Assembly (NCBI GenBank): GCA_903912275.1
Contig: CAIWGR010000226.1
Span: 1 to 7,715 of the forward strand
DNA length: 7,715 bases
Reading direction: 5' to 3'
Origin: an uncultured delta proteobacterium
Lineage (GTDB): Bacteria; Myxococcota_A; Bradymonadia; REDH01
Below the pieces are notes generated by a model that did no database searches, was not told the origin of the DNA, and saw nothing but the letters and a program-made list of their open reading frames with translations. This document shows, piece after piece, positions 1-6,457 of the stretch. A program made the position numbers and the translations under genes. How positions within the stretch are numbered: the first letter of the stretch is position 1; each line of letters begins with the position of its first letter.

Positions 1-1
1 C

Positions 2-1096
2 GCGCAGCTCGGCCGGCCGCGGCTCGAACTCGATGCGGCCATCGACGAGCTGGTGGGCGACGAGGCCTCGCAGAAGCTGACGCGCGGGCTGGCGAAGCTG
101 CTCGACGACCGCTCGGAGTGGCTCGTACAGGCGCCGGCCGACCCGGTGGAGCTGCGGCGGCGGCTCTTTGAGGTCTCCGCCTCGGGCGATCCCGTCTCGA
201 TGGTCCCCGGCGTGCCCGGCACCCGCTTCCGCGGCGACCTCCTCGGCGCGCTCGCGGAGGAGCTCGGCATCACCGCGGAGGCCATCGACGAGGCGCTCTA
301 CGCCGACCTCCCCGAGGCGATGCTCCTTCACCATTGCGAACTGCCGACGCCCCACGAACTGCTGACCGACTACAACCTCGCCTCGGCCCGAGGGGCGCTG
401 CTGCGGGCCGGCGCCATGGAGCTCACCTTCCGGCCGCGCCATCCGTCGGAGCTGCGGGCGCTGCTGCGGGCGCTCGCCTTTCACCAGCTCATCTTCACAG
501 CCAAGCTGCTGCCCGATGGCGCCGTCTGGCTGCTGCTCGATGGGCCGGCCTCCATCTTCGCCACCTCGACCCGCTACGGCATGGAGCTGTCGAAGGCGCT
601 GGCCGTCATTGTCGGCCTCGGAGAGTGGAGCCTCTCGGCGGAGCTGCGGGAGCCGGGCAAGCCGACAGCGAAGGTGCAGCTGTCGGACAAAGACCCGCTC
701 GAGGCGCCGCGCCGCCTCAAGGGGGCCTGGGTCTCGGAGGAGGTCAACCATCTGGCGGCGCAGCTGGAGGCCAAGACGAGCGGCTGGGAGCTCTCGCGGG
801 AGCCCGACCTGCTGGTGCTGGACGGCCAGACGGTGGTGGTCCCCGACCTGCTGCTCACGGAGCGGAGCAGCGGGCGCAGGGTCGGCGTAGAGGTGATTGG
901 CTACTGGCGGCGGAGCTCGCTGGAGCGACGGCTCGCCTCACTCGGCAAACGGGCTCCGATGGACCTCGTCGTCTGCGTGAGCAAGCGGCTGGCGGCCGAC
1001 AAAGAGGCGCCGCTCGAGCACCCCAACCTGCTCTGGTTCACCGGTGTCATCTCGGCCAAGAGCCTGCTGGAGAAGGCGGCGAAGCTGGCCCGTTAG
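2..1096 (+). CDS. DUF790/Bax1-family nuclease (5' end outside window)
   Basis: Resembles the DUF790 family, whose archaeal member Bax1 is a structure-specific nuclease that partners the XPB helicase in DNA repair. The frame is open to the left edge. A GTG at 53 could start it, but the 17 codons before it (ending AAIDEL) read like the family's N-terminal helix running into the DExxxKLxRGLAKLL segment, so the true start is probably upstream. Numbered from the GTG: DYNLASARGALLRA (106-119) and LLDGPASIF (161-169) are family hallmarks. The C-terminal third looks like a PD-(D/E)XK-type nuclease core, with GWELSREPD (244-252), D265 in VVVPDLLL and E280 in VGVEVIGYW. The usual Lys of the third motif is not evident. 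The stop TAG shares three bases with the stop of the convergent endopeptidase gene. Family call is firm; nuclease activity is inferred from the family. Confidence 0.85.
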   Translation, partial: AQLGRPRLELDAAIDELVGDEASQKLTRGLAKLLDDRSEWLVQAPADPVELRRRLFEVSASGDPVSMVPGVPGTRFRGDLLGALAEELGITAEAIDEALYADLPEAMLLHHCELPTPHELLTDYNLASARGALLRAGAMELTFRPRHPSELRALLRALAFHQLIFTAKLLPDGAVWLLLDGPASIFATSTRYGMELSKALAVIVGLGEWSLSAELREPGKPTAKVQLSDKDPLEAPRRLKGAWVSEEVNHLAAQLEAKTSGWELSREPDLLVLDGQTVVVPDLLLTERSSGRRVGVEVIGYWRRSSLERRLASLGKRAPMDLVVCVSKRLAADKEAPLEHPNLLWFTGVISAKSLLEKAAKLAR

Positions 1097-2274
1097 TTCC
1101 GGCCGGTCTCGATGGCAGAGACCCGCTGGACAATCGACGGCGGCTTCAGCGCGGGCGTCTCTTCATGCTTCTGGCAGGCCTTGTCCCATTCATCGCAGCG
1201 GAAGCGGATGTGGATATGGTCGCGGTGGCCGGGCGAGTGGGTGATGATTTTGCCCTCGCCGCCATACTCAAACACCTGTGCGAGATAGGCGGGGTCTTCG
1301 CCGATGCGGCGAGCATACTGCACGAGCGGGATCTGCAGAGAGTAGTCCATGAAGATGCGCTCTACGGTGCCACGCTCGAGGAGGAAGCGGATCTGAGCCC
1401 ACTGCCGGGCGAGGTCGAGGGTGGCACGTGAGGCGCCGGAGAACTGACGCTGCGGGCCTACGCCGCGGAGGTAGTAGCCGAGATCAACATCGCGGCCTGA
1501 TTGGTGGCTGAGGTGAGGAGAGAGCGGGCGGCCCTGTGGCCGGCTGAGGTCGCCGATGATGACGCGGGTGCCGCCGGGCATCTCGTTGCCGACATGGGCG
1601 AGGGCCGCGACCAGCTCGTTGATGGTGGTCTCGGTGCCAAAGGAGGTCTCCCGCTCGCGGACGCGCCAGAACTGCCCGTCGGGCATGGGGACGCCGTTGG
1701 TGAGGCTGCCGCCGCTGGCGCGACCATTGCTGCGGGAGCGATGGTCGGGGTCAAACTTATAGATGATGAGTTCGTCGCCGTCGTCGACCCGGTTGCCCGA
1801 GACGCCGGGGTTGAGGCGGGCGAGGGCTTCGGTGGTCAGACCGTAGCGGCTGGCGAAGCTGTGCCAGGTGTCACCCTCGATGAAGGTCTCGCAGAGGGTG
1901 GAGGGCACCGTCGTCTCGCCGGAGAGGTCGGTGGCGCTGCCAAGGATCTGCATGGCGACCTGGACGCCGAGGTTCTCGATCATGCGGCGATCGCCGGCCT
2001 TGGCGATGGCTGCGTTGAGTGCGTCGTCCACCCGCTGCTGCGCCTCACGCGTTGCGGTCATGCGCCGGAACGAGCCGGTGGAAACGGAGGAGGCCTGAAC
2101 ATGCCGGACGCCGGCTAACACCACCGCGCCCACGAGGAGGGCGAGTACCCAGCTCCACCAGTTGCTTTTCCGGGCGACCGGCTTGGCGGGTCGAGCGGGC
2201 AACGGTTGAGGGCGGCGGGTGCGCTGCGGCGAAGGGTTCAGGTCGGCTCCCGGGAGGGTCGGAGGGTGGTGCAA
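1093..2274 (-). CDS. LysM domain plus MepA-type (M74) murein endopeptidase, membrane-anchored
   Basis: Predicted zinc peptidase cutting D-Ala-meso-DAP cross-links in periplasmic peptidoglycan. Layout of 393 residues: a Pro/Arg-rich N-terminus (1-38); one hydrophobic segment (about 39-58) acting as a signal anchor, with no clear cleavage site; a spacer; a LysM wall-binding domain (about 128-174, GDTWHSFASRYGL and LARLNPG); and the MepA domain (about 195-370). The E. coli MepA zinc ligands are matched by H254, H257 and D264 in HLSHQSGRDVD and by the HxxHxH motif H350/H353/H355 before IRFRC. The start is uncertain: the predicted start is a TTG with only a weak GGA upstream, and a CTG lies two codons before it. 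The first ATG (residue 72) would lose the membrane segment and is unlikely. The gene ends in a stop interlocked with the Bax1 gene and lies 114 nt downstream of the lipoprotein gene, possibly still in the uppS transcript. Catalysis is well supported; exact bond specificity is inferred. Confidence 0.88.
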   Translation of the reverse strand: MHHPPTLPGADLNPSPQRTRRPQPLPARPAKPVARKSNWWSWVLALLVGAVVLAGVRHVQASSVSTGSFRRMTATREAQQRVDDALNAAIAKAGDRRMIENLGVQVAMQILGSATDLSGETTVPSTLCETFIEGDTWHSFASRYGLTTEALARLNPGVSGNRVDDGDELIIYKFDPDHRSRSNGRASGGSLTNGVPMPDGQFWRVRERETSFGTETTINELVAALAHVGNEMPGGTRVIIGDLSRPQGRPLSPHLSHQSGRDVDLGYYLRGVGPQRQFSGASRATLDLARQWAQIRFLLERGTVERIFMDYSLQIPLVQYARRIGEDPAYLAQVFEYGGEGKIITHSPGHRDHIHIRFRCDEWDKACQKHEETPALKPPSIVQRVSAIETGRN

Positions 2275-2388
2275 ATGCAGAAATCCGGCCCGGTATTCCG
2301 AGCAAGAGGGAAGGCGCTAGCCGAGGGTCAGAGGGAGATCAACCCCCCGCGCGCACCCCTCCCAAAGTTGTCCACCCCGCATCATTGC

Positions 2389-3069
2389 TTATCGCGCGCC
2401 CTTTTTGACCTCCCAAAGATAGTCGGGCGTGGGCAGGAGCGGGAGCGACACGAGGTAGGTTCCGGGGGCCAGATCGACCTCGATCTCGATGGGCTCTCCC
2501 GCCGCTCCACCGCCCTCGGCGGCGAGCGACTCTCCCCTGTCGGAGCGGATCCAGAGGCCGACCGGCCAGCCCACCTGACGGTTCACAACGCGCACGGTGT
2601 AGTGGCCGGGGGCCAGCGTCCAGACCTGCTGCGAGCGGGCCGCAAAGGTGTTCATGTTCAAGCTGCGGCAGCTCTCACGGTCGGCAGCCTCCTGCGGTGC
2701 GGCCTCCTGTTCGGCGATGCGGCAGGGGAGCGGGGTGAGGACAATCACCCGGCGGTCGCCCTCCGTCTGCACCCGGCCGAGCCGCTCTGCGTTTACGGTC
2801 TCTGCCGCGGCAAGCTGCATGGCGGAGGGGAGCCGTAGCAGCAGGTCTTCGGGGTGGGGATCGGGGTCCGGAGCGAGCCGGTTAAGTGAGCGACCGGCAG
2901 GTGGTAGCTCGGCGGAGGGGGAGGCGTCGGAATCGGATGAGGCGTCGCCTGAACCCTCCGCTGCAGACGCGCCGAAGAGGCCGCCGATGGCCGAGGCAGA
3001 GCGCCCCGGCAGGCTGCAGGCGCAGAGCGCGAGCAGCAGCGCGAGCAGGCTAAGGCGCAACGCCGCCAT
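2389..3069 (-). CDS. Small lipoprotein of unknown function, overlapping uppS
   Basis: I do not recognise the family. The ATG at 3069 gives a 226-residue protein beginning with a hydrophobic signal (residues 4-15) and lipobox L15-C16-A17-C18, so C18 should be lipidated and, with Ser at +2, sent to the outer membrane. An Ala/Ser/Asp/Pro-rich low-complexity stretch (about 23-60) tethers a folded C-terminal part. That part has two Cys (C116, C134) that could pair, and two similar strand motifs, TLAPGHYTVRV (151-161) and DLAPGTYLVSL (199-209), suggesting a small beta-sandwich. A longer in-frame ATG at 3165 would put a Ser/Pro-rich leader before the signal and is rejected. The gene overlaps the 3' end of uppS by 20 nt, so it is probably co-transcribed with uppS and may be translationally coupled to it. 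Lipoprotein status is firm; function is unknown. Confidence 0.8.
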   Translation of the reverse strand: MAALRLSLLALLLALCACSLPGRSASAIGGLFGASAAEGSGDASSDSDASPSAELPPAGRSLNRLAPDPDPHPEDLLLRLPSAMQLAAAETVNAERLGRVQTEGDRRVIVLTPLPCRIAEQEAAPQEAADRESCRSLNMNTFAARSQQVWTLAPGHYTVRVVNRQVGWPVGLWIRSDRGESLAAEGGGAAGEPIEIEVDLAPGTYLVSLPLLPTPDYLWEVKKGAR

Positions 3070-3778
3070 ACCTGCGGTCTCGGCCGGCGAAGAGGACGAG
3101 GCAGTTGTCGAAGTCGGCCTCGGTCCACTCGGGCCAGGCGATGGGTTCGATGACGAACTCGGCATAGGCGCTCTGCCAGAGGAGGAAGTTGGAGATGCGG
3201 ACCTCGCCGCTGGTGCGGATGACGAGGTCGGGGTCGGGGATGTCGCCGGTCCAGAGGTGGGCGCGGAAGCTGTCGGCGGTCACCTGCTCGGGGGTAAGTC
3301 GGCCGGCGGCGACATCACGGGCGAGGGACTGCGCCGCTGCGACGAGCTCCTCGCGGCCGCCGTAGGAGACGGCAACGACCAGCTGCATGGCCTCGTTGGA
3401 GGCCGTTACCTGCTCGAGCGCCTCGACCGCGGCGAGCACCACCGCGGGCAGCCGGCTCCGCTCGCCGATGACGCGGAAGCGGATCTGCTTGTCGAGCAGC
3501 AGGTTGCGCTCCGACTCGCAGAACTCGACGAGGAGCGACATCAGGCTCTCGACCTCGTCGCCGGGACGGGCCCAGTTCTGGGAGCTGAAGGCATAGAGCG
3601 TGAGGACGCCGATGCCGAGCTCTCGGGCGCGGGTGACAGCCATGCGGACCGTCTTGGCGCCCTGCCGGTGACCCTCGGAGCGGCTCTGGCCGCGCCCCGT
3701 CGCCCAGCGCCCGTTGCCGTCCATGATGATGGCGACATGGCGCGGGAGCTTATGGGCAGGGAGGGGGGATGGGCGCAT
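3050..3778 (-). CDS. uppS: (2E,6E)-farnesyl-diphosphate-specific undecaprenyl diphosphate synthase
   Basis: Cytoplasmic cis-prenyltransferase that adds isopentenyl units to farnesyl diphosphate to make the C55 lipid carrier for peptidoglycan and surface polysaccharides. All family motifs are present in 242 residues, a normal length: HVAIIMDGNGRWA (14-26) with catalytic D20, GHRQGAK, LTLYAFSSQNWARP, the IPP-binding stretch DPDLVIRTSGEVRISNFLLWQ, and WPEW near the end. The ATG at 3778 is preceded by AAAGGTGACGT, a good Shine-Dalgarno match (AGGTGA at 3782-3787), which fixes the start. It is the first gene of a leftward cluster. In many bacteria uppS is followed by cdsA; here the next gene is an unrelated lipoprotein overlapping its last 20 nt. 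Polyprenyl chain length cannot be read from the sequence, but the motif set and length match bacterial UppS well. Confidence 0.96.
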   Translation of the reverse strand: MRPSPLPAHKLPRHVAIIMDGNGRWATGRGQSRSEGHRQGAKTVRMAVTRARELGIGVLTLYAFSSQNWARPGDEVESLMSLLVEFCESERNLLLDKQIRFRVIGERSRLPAVVLAAVEALEQVTASNEAMQLVVAVSYGGREELVAAAQSLARDVAAGRLTPEQVTADSFRAHLWTGDIPDPDLVIRTSGEVRISNFLLWQSAYAEFVIEPIAWPEWTEADFDNCLVLFAGRDRRYGGVAP

Positions 3779-3801
3779 ACGTCACCTTTGTCGGAACCCT
3801 G

Positions 3802-3831
3802 CCTCTAAGCCAAGCGGCTCCACTTTGCCAA
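3802..3831 (-). promoter_or_regulatory. Putative sigma-70-type promoter for the uppS cluster
   Basis: On the - strand TTGGCA (3826-3831, 5 of 6 to the -35 consensus) is followed after 18 nt by TAGAGG (3802-3807, a poor -10 with 3 of 6). It lies just upstream of the uppS ribosome binding site, leaving a short leader. An 8-bp direct repeat, CGCTTGGC, covers the -35 element and recurs in the spacer. Position is convincing; the -10 is weak. Confidence 0.35.
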
Positions 3832-3834
3832 GCG
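3809..3834 (-). repeat. 8-bp direct repeat in the uppS promoter region
   Basis: CGCTTGGC occurs twice on the - strand (3827-3834 and 3809-3816), separated by 10 nt, an 18-bp period. One copy contains most of the putative -35 box and the other ends just before the -10. It could be a tandem operator for a regulator of uppS, or chance in GC-rich DNA. Confidence 0.3.
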
Positions 3835-3951
3835 TGCAGAAGTCCGACGCGCGGAGGTCCCGTTTGCGCGGCGAGGGAGGGCTACAGGCTTGCCGCCGTG
3901 CGGGGGTTCGGGGTAAGGCGGGCCACCCGAGACCCATGACCGGAGCGAACC

Positions 3952-4596
3952 ATGATTTTGTGCCGCGAGAGCATTCTGGAGGCGCACGCCGACGGCCGCA
4001 TTGTCATCGACCCCTTCGACGCAGACCTGGTGGGCATCAACTCGGTCGATGTGCGGCTTGGCGGCGAAGTCTTTGAGCTGGTGGGGCGCGACATGCGCGA
4101 CCTCTACGCGCCAGACGACGGGCGCTGGCGCAAGGTGGAGCCCGTGACCGTGGCCCAGCTCCGGGCCATGAACCCTGGCTTCGGCGGCACAACGCTCCGC
4201 GACGACGACCTCTGCTTTGTCTTCCGGAGCGGCGGCTTCTACCTCGCGACCACGCTCGAGGCGATCGGCACCGCGGCCCTCCCTGGCGGCGCAGCCGACG
4301 GAGAGGCGCTGGTGCCCGAGATGAAGGCGCGCAGCACGGTCGGCCGTCAGGGGCTGACGGTGGCGCTCTGCGCCGGTCTGGGGGACGTGGGCTACACGAG
4401 CCGCTGGGCGCTCGAGGTGCGGGTGGTAGATTACGGCGATGTTCCGGTCGCAGTCGGCACGCCCGTCGCCCAGGTGGTCTTCCACACCGCCACACCGACT
4501 GACGCCGCCTATGAGGGGGCGAACCGCTACCAGCATGCTGGCGCGGTGAAGTTCCTGCCCAAGCCACTCAAGATTCGCAGGCCCGGCGAGGGCTGA
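3952..4596 (+). CDS. dcd: dCTP deaminase / dUTPase-family protein (Dcd-like)
   Basis: Probable nucleotide-pool enzyme deaminating dCTP to dUTP, possibly with dUTPase activity, feeding thymidylate synthesis. The N-terminus (MILCRESILEA, then GRIVIDP) and the INSVDVRLG motif (29-37) match Dcd. The catalytic segment ARSTVGRQGL (126-135) supplies residues equivalent to E. coli S111 and R115 (S128, R132), and E155 in WALEV corresponds to the catalytic Glu (E138). GTPVAQVVF (169-177) and the NRYQHAGA tail also fit. Odd points: 214 residues against about 175-195 usually, with an insert around 45-85, and ALCAGLGDVGY where Dcd typically has VTAHRIDPGW, so substrate choice is uncertain. The ATG has GGAG six nt upstream (3942-3945). 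It is divergent from uppS and precedes lipA by 59 nt. The family is firm; the exact reaction is less so. Confidence 0.82.
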   Translation: MILCRESILEAHADGRIVIDPFDADLVGINSVDVRLGGEVFELVGRDMRDLYAPDDGRWRKVEPVTVAQLRAMNPGFGGTTLRDDDLCFVFRSGGFYLATTLEAIGTAALPGGAADGEALVPEMKARSTVGRQGLTVALCAGLGDVGYTSRWALEVRVVDYGDVPVAVGTPVAQVVFHTATPTDAAYEGANRYQHAGAVKFLPKPLKIRRPGEG

Positions 4597-4625
4597 TTGA
4601 CAGTCCACAGGCCGAACCGTACCTC
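4597..4625 (+). promoter_or_regulatory. Possible lipA promoter
   Basis: A perfect TTGACA -35 box (4597-4602) begins at the base after the dcd-like stop codon. After 17 nt comes TACCTC (4620-4625), which matches the -10 consensus at only two positions. The site lies 30 nt before the lipA ATG, so it could give lipA and the downstream ATPase their own transcript. The poor -10 keeps this tentative. Confidence 0.3.
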
Positions 4626-4655
4626 GTTCCCCTCCGCGCGCCGCCCGAGCAGCCC

Positions 4656-5624
4656 ATGACCCGCATCGCCCTCCCCCTGATCCCCGAAACTGCGCTCCCT
4701 TCGAGCCGCAAATCGGGACCGGCGCGTCCGTCGCTGGAGGAGTCGCCGGCCGGCAAGCGCCCCGACTGGCTGCGTGTGCGGCTGTCGCTGAACGACCAGT
4801 TCTTCGATGTCCGCGACCTGGTGCACAAGGCTGGCCTGCACACCGTCTGCGAGAGCGCATCTTGCCCCAACATCGGCGAGTGCTGGTCGAGCCGCTCGCT
4901 CACCTTCATGATCCTCGGCAACGTCTGCACCCGGAGCTGCGGCTTCTGCGACGTCGCCACCGGCAAGCCGGGCTCGGTCGATGTCGACGAGCCCCGCCGC
5001 GTAGGCGCTTCGCTCTCCAAGCTCAACCTCCGCTACACCGTTATCACCAGCGTCGACCGCGACGACCTCCCCGACGGTGGCGCCGCCATCTGGGCCGAGA
5101 CCATCCGTGAGATTCGGGCCCAGGCACCGGGGACTCAGATTGAGGTGCTGACACCCGACTTCAAGGGTTCGCTCGACGATCTGGCCACGGTGGTCGCGGC
5201 CGGCCCCGATGTCTTTGCCCACAACATCGAGACGGTCGAGCGGCTCCACCGCCTGGTCCGTCCGCAGGCCAAGTATGAGCGCACCCTCGCCGTGCTCCGC
5301 CACGCCCGCTCGCTCGGCGCCGTCACCAAGTCCGGCATCATGCTCGGCCTTGGCGAGACGGACGACGAGGTGGTCGAGACCATGCGCGACCTGGCCGCGG
5401 CCGGCGTCGAGATCGTGAACCTGGGCCAGTACATGCGGCCGAGCAACAACCACCTGCCGGTGATGCGTTGGGTGCGGCCGGAGGAGTTCGACGCACTCAA
5501 GGAGCGGGGAATGGCCTTCGGCTTTGCCCACATCGAGGCGGGGCCGCTGGTGCGGTCGAGTTACCGGGCTGATCAGCAGGCCAAGGCCGCCAACCTGGCG
5601 CGGCTGCAGGGAGGGGCGCCATGA
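4656..5624 (+). CDS. lipA: Lipoyl synthase (radical SAM)
   Basis: Inserts two sulfur atoms into protein-bound octanoyl groups to form lipoyl cofactors of pyruvate and 2-oxoglutarate dehydrogenases and the glycine cleavage system. At 322 residues it is full length. Both iron-sulfur sites are intact: the auxiliary cluster cysteines C65, C70 and C76 (CESASCPNIGEC), and the radical-SAM CX3CX2C cysteines C91, C95 and C98 (CTRSCGFC). SVDRDDLPDGGA, EVLTPDF, HNIETV, KSGIMLGLGE, GQYMRPSNNHLPV and the C-terminal RSSY motif (about 300-303), whose serine ligates the auxiliary cluster, are all present. A 45-residue variable N-terminus precedes the first motif. The ribosome site before the ATG is weak (GAGCAG). 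No lipB or lipoate ligase gene is visible here. The last codons overlap the start of the DnaC-like ATPase gene. Confidence 0.97.
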   Translation: MTRIALPLIPETALPSSRKSGPARPSLEESPAGKRPDWLRVRLSLNDQFFDVRDLVHKAGLHTVCESASCPNIGECWSSRSLTFMILGNVCTRSCGFCDVATGKPGSVDVDEPRRVGASLSKLNLRYTVITSVDRDDLPDGGAAIWAETIREIRAQAPGTQIEVLTPDFKGSLDDLATVVAAGPDVFAHNIETVERLHRLVRPQAKYERTLAVLRHARSLGAVTKSGIMLGLGETDDEVVETMRDLAAAGVEIVNLGQYMRPSNNHLPVMRWVRPEEFDALKERGMAFGFAHIEAGPLVRSSYRADQQAKAANLARLQGGAP

Positions 5625-6457
5625 GCGAGACAGTCTGCAAGCGATGCCGCGGCGTGAAGGCGCTGCCGTCGGCAGCACCCGGCTTCGACACGGCGGTCGC
5701 GGTGGGCTGCCCGAGCTGCACCCGGGTGGCCGACTGCCCCACCTGCGAGGGCACCGGCTTTGTCTTCGTCTGGGGCAAGCATGGCGGCCCCGTAGCCAAC
5801 CGCTGCCCGGACTGTGCGGAGGTGCGCAAGCGGATGAAGCAGTTCGACGAGGCGCTTGTACCGCGTCACTTCTGGGATGCGGCCTGGTCGGACTTTGAGC
5901 GGGGCGAGCCGGGCATCCGTGACGCGGCCCTGATGCTGCGCCGCCGCATCGACGAAGGCTTCCGGCCGGGCGATGCCGGCGTGGTGCTCTCGGGGCCGCC
6001 GGGGCTGGGCAAGACGCGTCTGCTCTGCCGCGTCATCCGGGCGCTGTCGCTCGAGAAGGGCTACGGCGTGCGCTATGTAGAATTCGCACACCTGCTCTCG
6101 GAGCTCCGCGCGGGGTTCGAGCGGGGCGTGGGCGAAGGGGAGCTCATCGGCGAACTGGTGGCCATGCCGGTCCTGGTCATCGACGAGCTGGGCAAGAAGG
6201 CTGTCACGGAGTGGCAGGCCGGCATCCTCGATGAGATCATCAGCAAGCGGTACAACCGCGAGGTCTCGACCTTCTTCGGAACCAACCTGCACCGCGACCG
6301 AGCGGCGGCAACCCGCGCCGGTGCCGGTGGTGGCGTGGCGGTGGCGACGCTGGCCGACCGCATCGACGACCGCATCGTGAGCCGCATCGACGAGATGGCC
6401 CGCTTCGTCCGGATTGAGGGGACGGATCAGCGGCCGAAGCATCGCCGCGACGACTGA
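5621..6457 (+). CDS. DnaC/IstB-like AAA+ ATPase with DnaJ-type zinc-binding N-terminus
   Basis: An AAA+ ATPase of the DnaC/DnaI/IstB group, whose members load replicative helicase or act as transposition helpers; the partner here is unknown. The first 65 residues carry four CxxC pairs (C6/C9, C30/C33, C39/C42, C62/C65). The third reads CPTCEGTG, like a DnaJ zinc-finger repeat, so two zinc sites are likely. The ATPase domain has Walker A GPPGLGKT (125-132), Walker B VLVIDE (184-189), a sensor-1-like FFGTN (218-222), and the DDRIVSRIDEM segment (249-259) expected to hold the arginine finger. A Gly/Ala-rich insert (228-242) lies between the last two. Its ATG overlaps the lipA stop as ATGA, implying translational coupling. 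No transposase or terminal repeats flank it, so an IstB role is unlikely. It could be the resident helicase loader or a paralogue. Confidence 0.85.
   Translation: MSETVCKRCRGVKALPSAAPGFDTAVAVGCPSCTRVADCPTCEGTGFVFVWGKHGGPVANRCPDCAEVRKRMKQFDEALVPRHFWDAAWSDFERGEPGIRDAALMLRRRIDEGFRPGDAGVVLSGPPGLGKTRLLCRVIRALSLEKGYGVRYVEFAHLLSELRAGFERGVGEGELIGELVAMPVLVIDELGKKAVTEWQAGILDEIISKRYNREVSTFFGTNLHRDRAAATRAGAGGGVAVATLADRIDDRIVSRIDEMARFVRIEGTDQRPKHRRDD

Noticed and set aside
334..1431. 365-codon + frame overlapping the Bax1 gene and the endopeptidase gene
   Set aside because: Low-complexity Ala/Gly/Arg composition, no recognisable motif, and it spans the boundary of two well-supported genes in another frame.
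1501..2118. 205-codon + frame inside the endopeptidase gene
   Set aside because: Gly/Ala/Val/Asp-rich shadow of the - strand coding sequence; the zinc-ligand and LysM motifs are all on the - strand.
2358..2418. Direct repeat CCTCCCAAAG at 2358-2367 and 2409-2418, around the end of the lipoprotein gene
   Set aside because: Only 10 bp and one copy is coding; no symmetry or further copies were seen, so chance is the simpler explanation.
3070..3165. Longer N-terminus for the small lipoprotein, from an ATG at 3165
   Set aside because: It would place 32 Ser/Pro/Thr-rich residues before the hydrophobic signal and lipobox, and would lie deeper inside uppS; the ATG at 3069 gives a standard lipoprotein signal.
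2648..3808. 386-codon + frame opposite uppS and the lipoprotein gene
   Set aside because: Complement shadow: uppS on the other strand has every family motif, while this product has none.
3890..3919. Possible dcd promoter (TTGCCG with TAAGGC after 18 nt)
   Set aside because: Both boxes are poor matches; dcd must have a promoter in this intergenic region but I cannot place it with any confidence.
3805..4860. 351-codon - frame opposite the dcd-like and lipA genes
   Set aside because: Shadow of the + strand genes, with no motifs and no plausible ribosome site; it crosses three well-defined + strand features.
4527..5678. 383-codon - frame opposite lipA
   Set aside because: lipA is unambiguous on the + strand; the reverse product only resembles the random GC-rich antisense pattern.
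5621..6457. IstB transposition helper of an IS21-like element
   Set aside because: No IstA transposase, terminal inverted repeats or target duplication are visible, and the zinc-finger N-terminus with lipA coupling fits a resident gene better.
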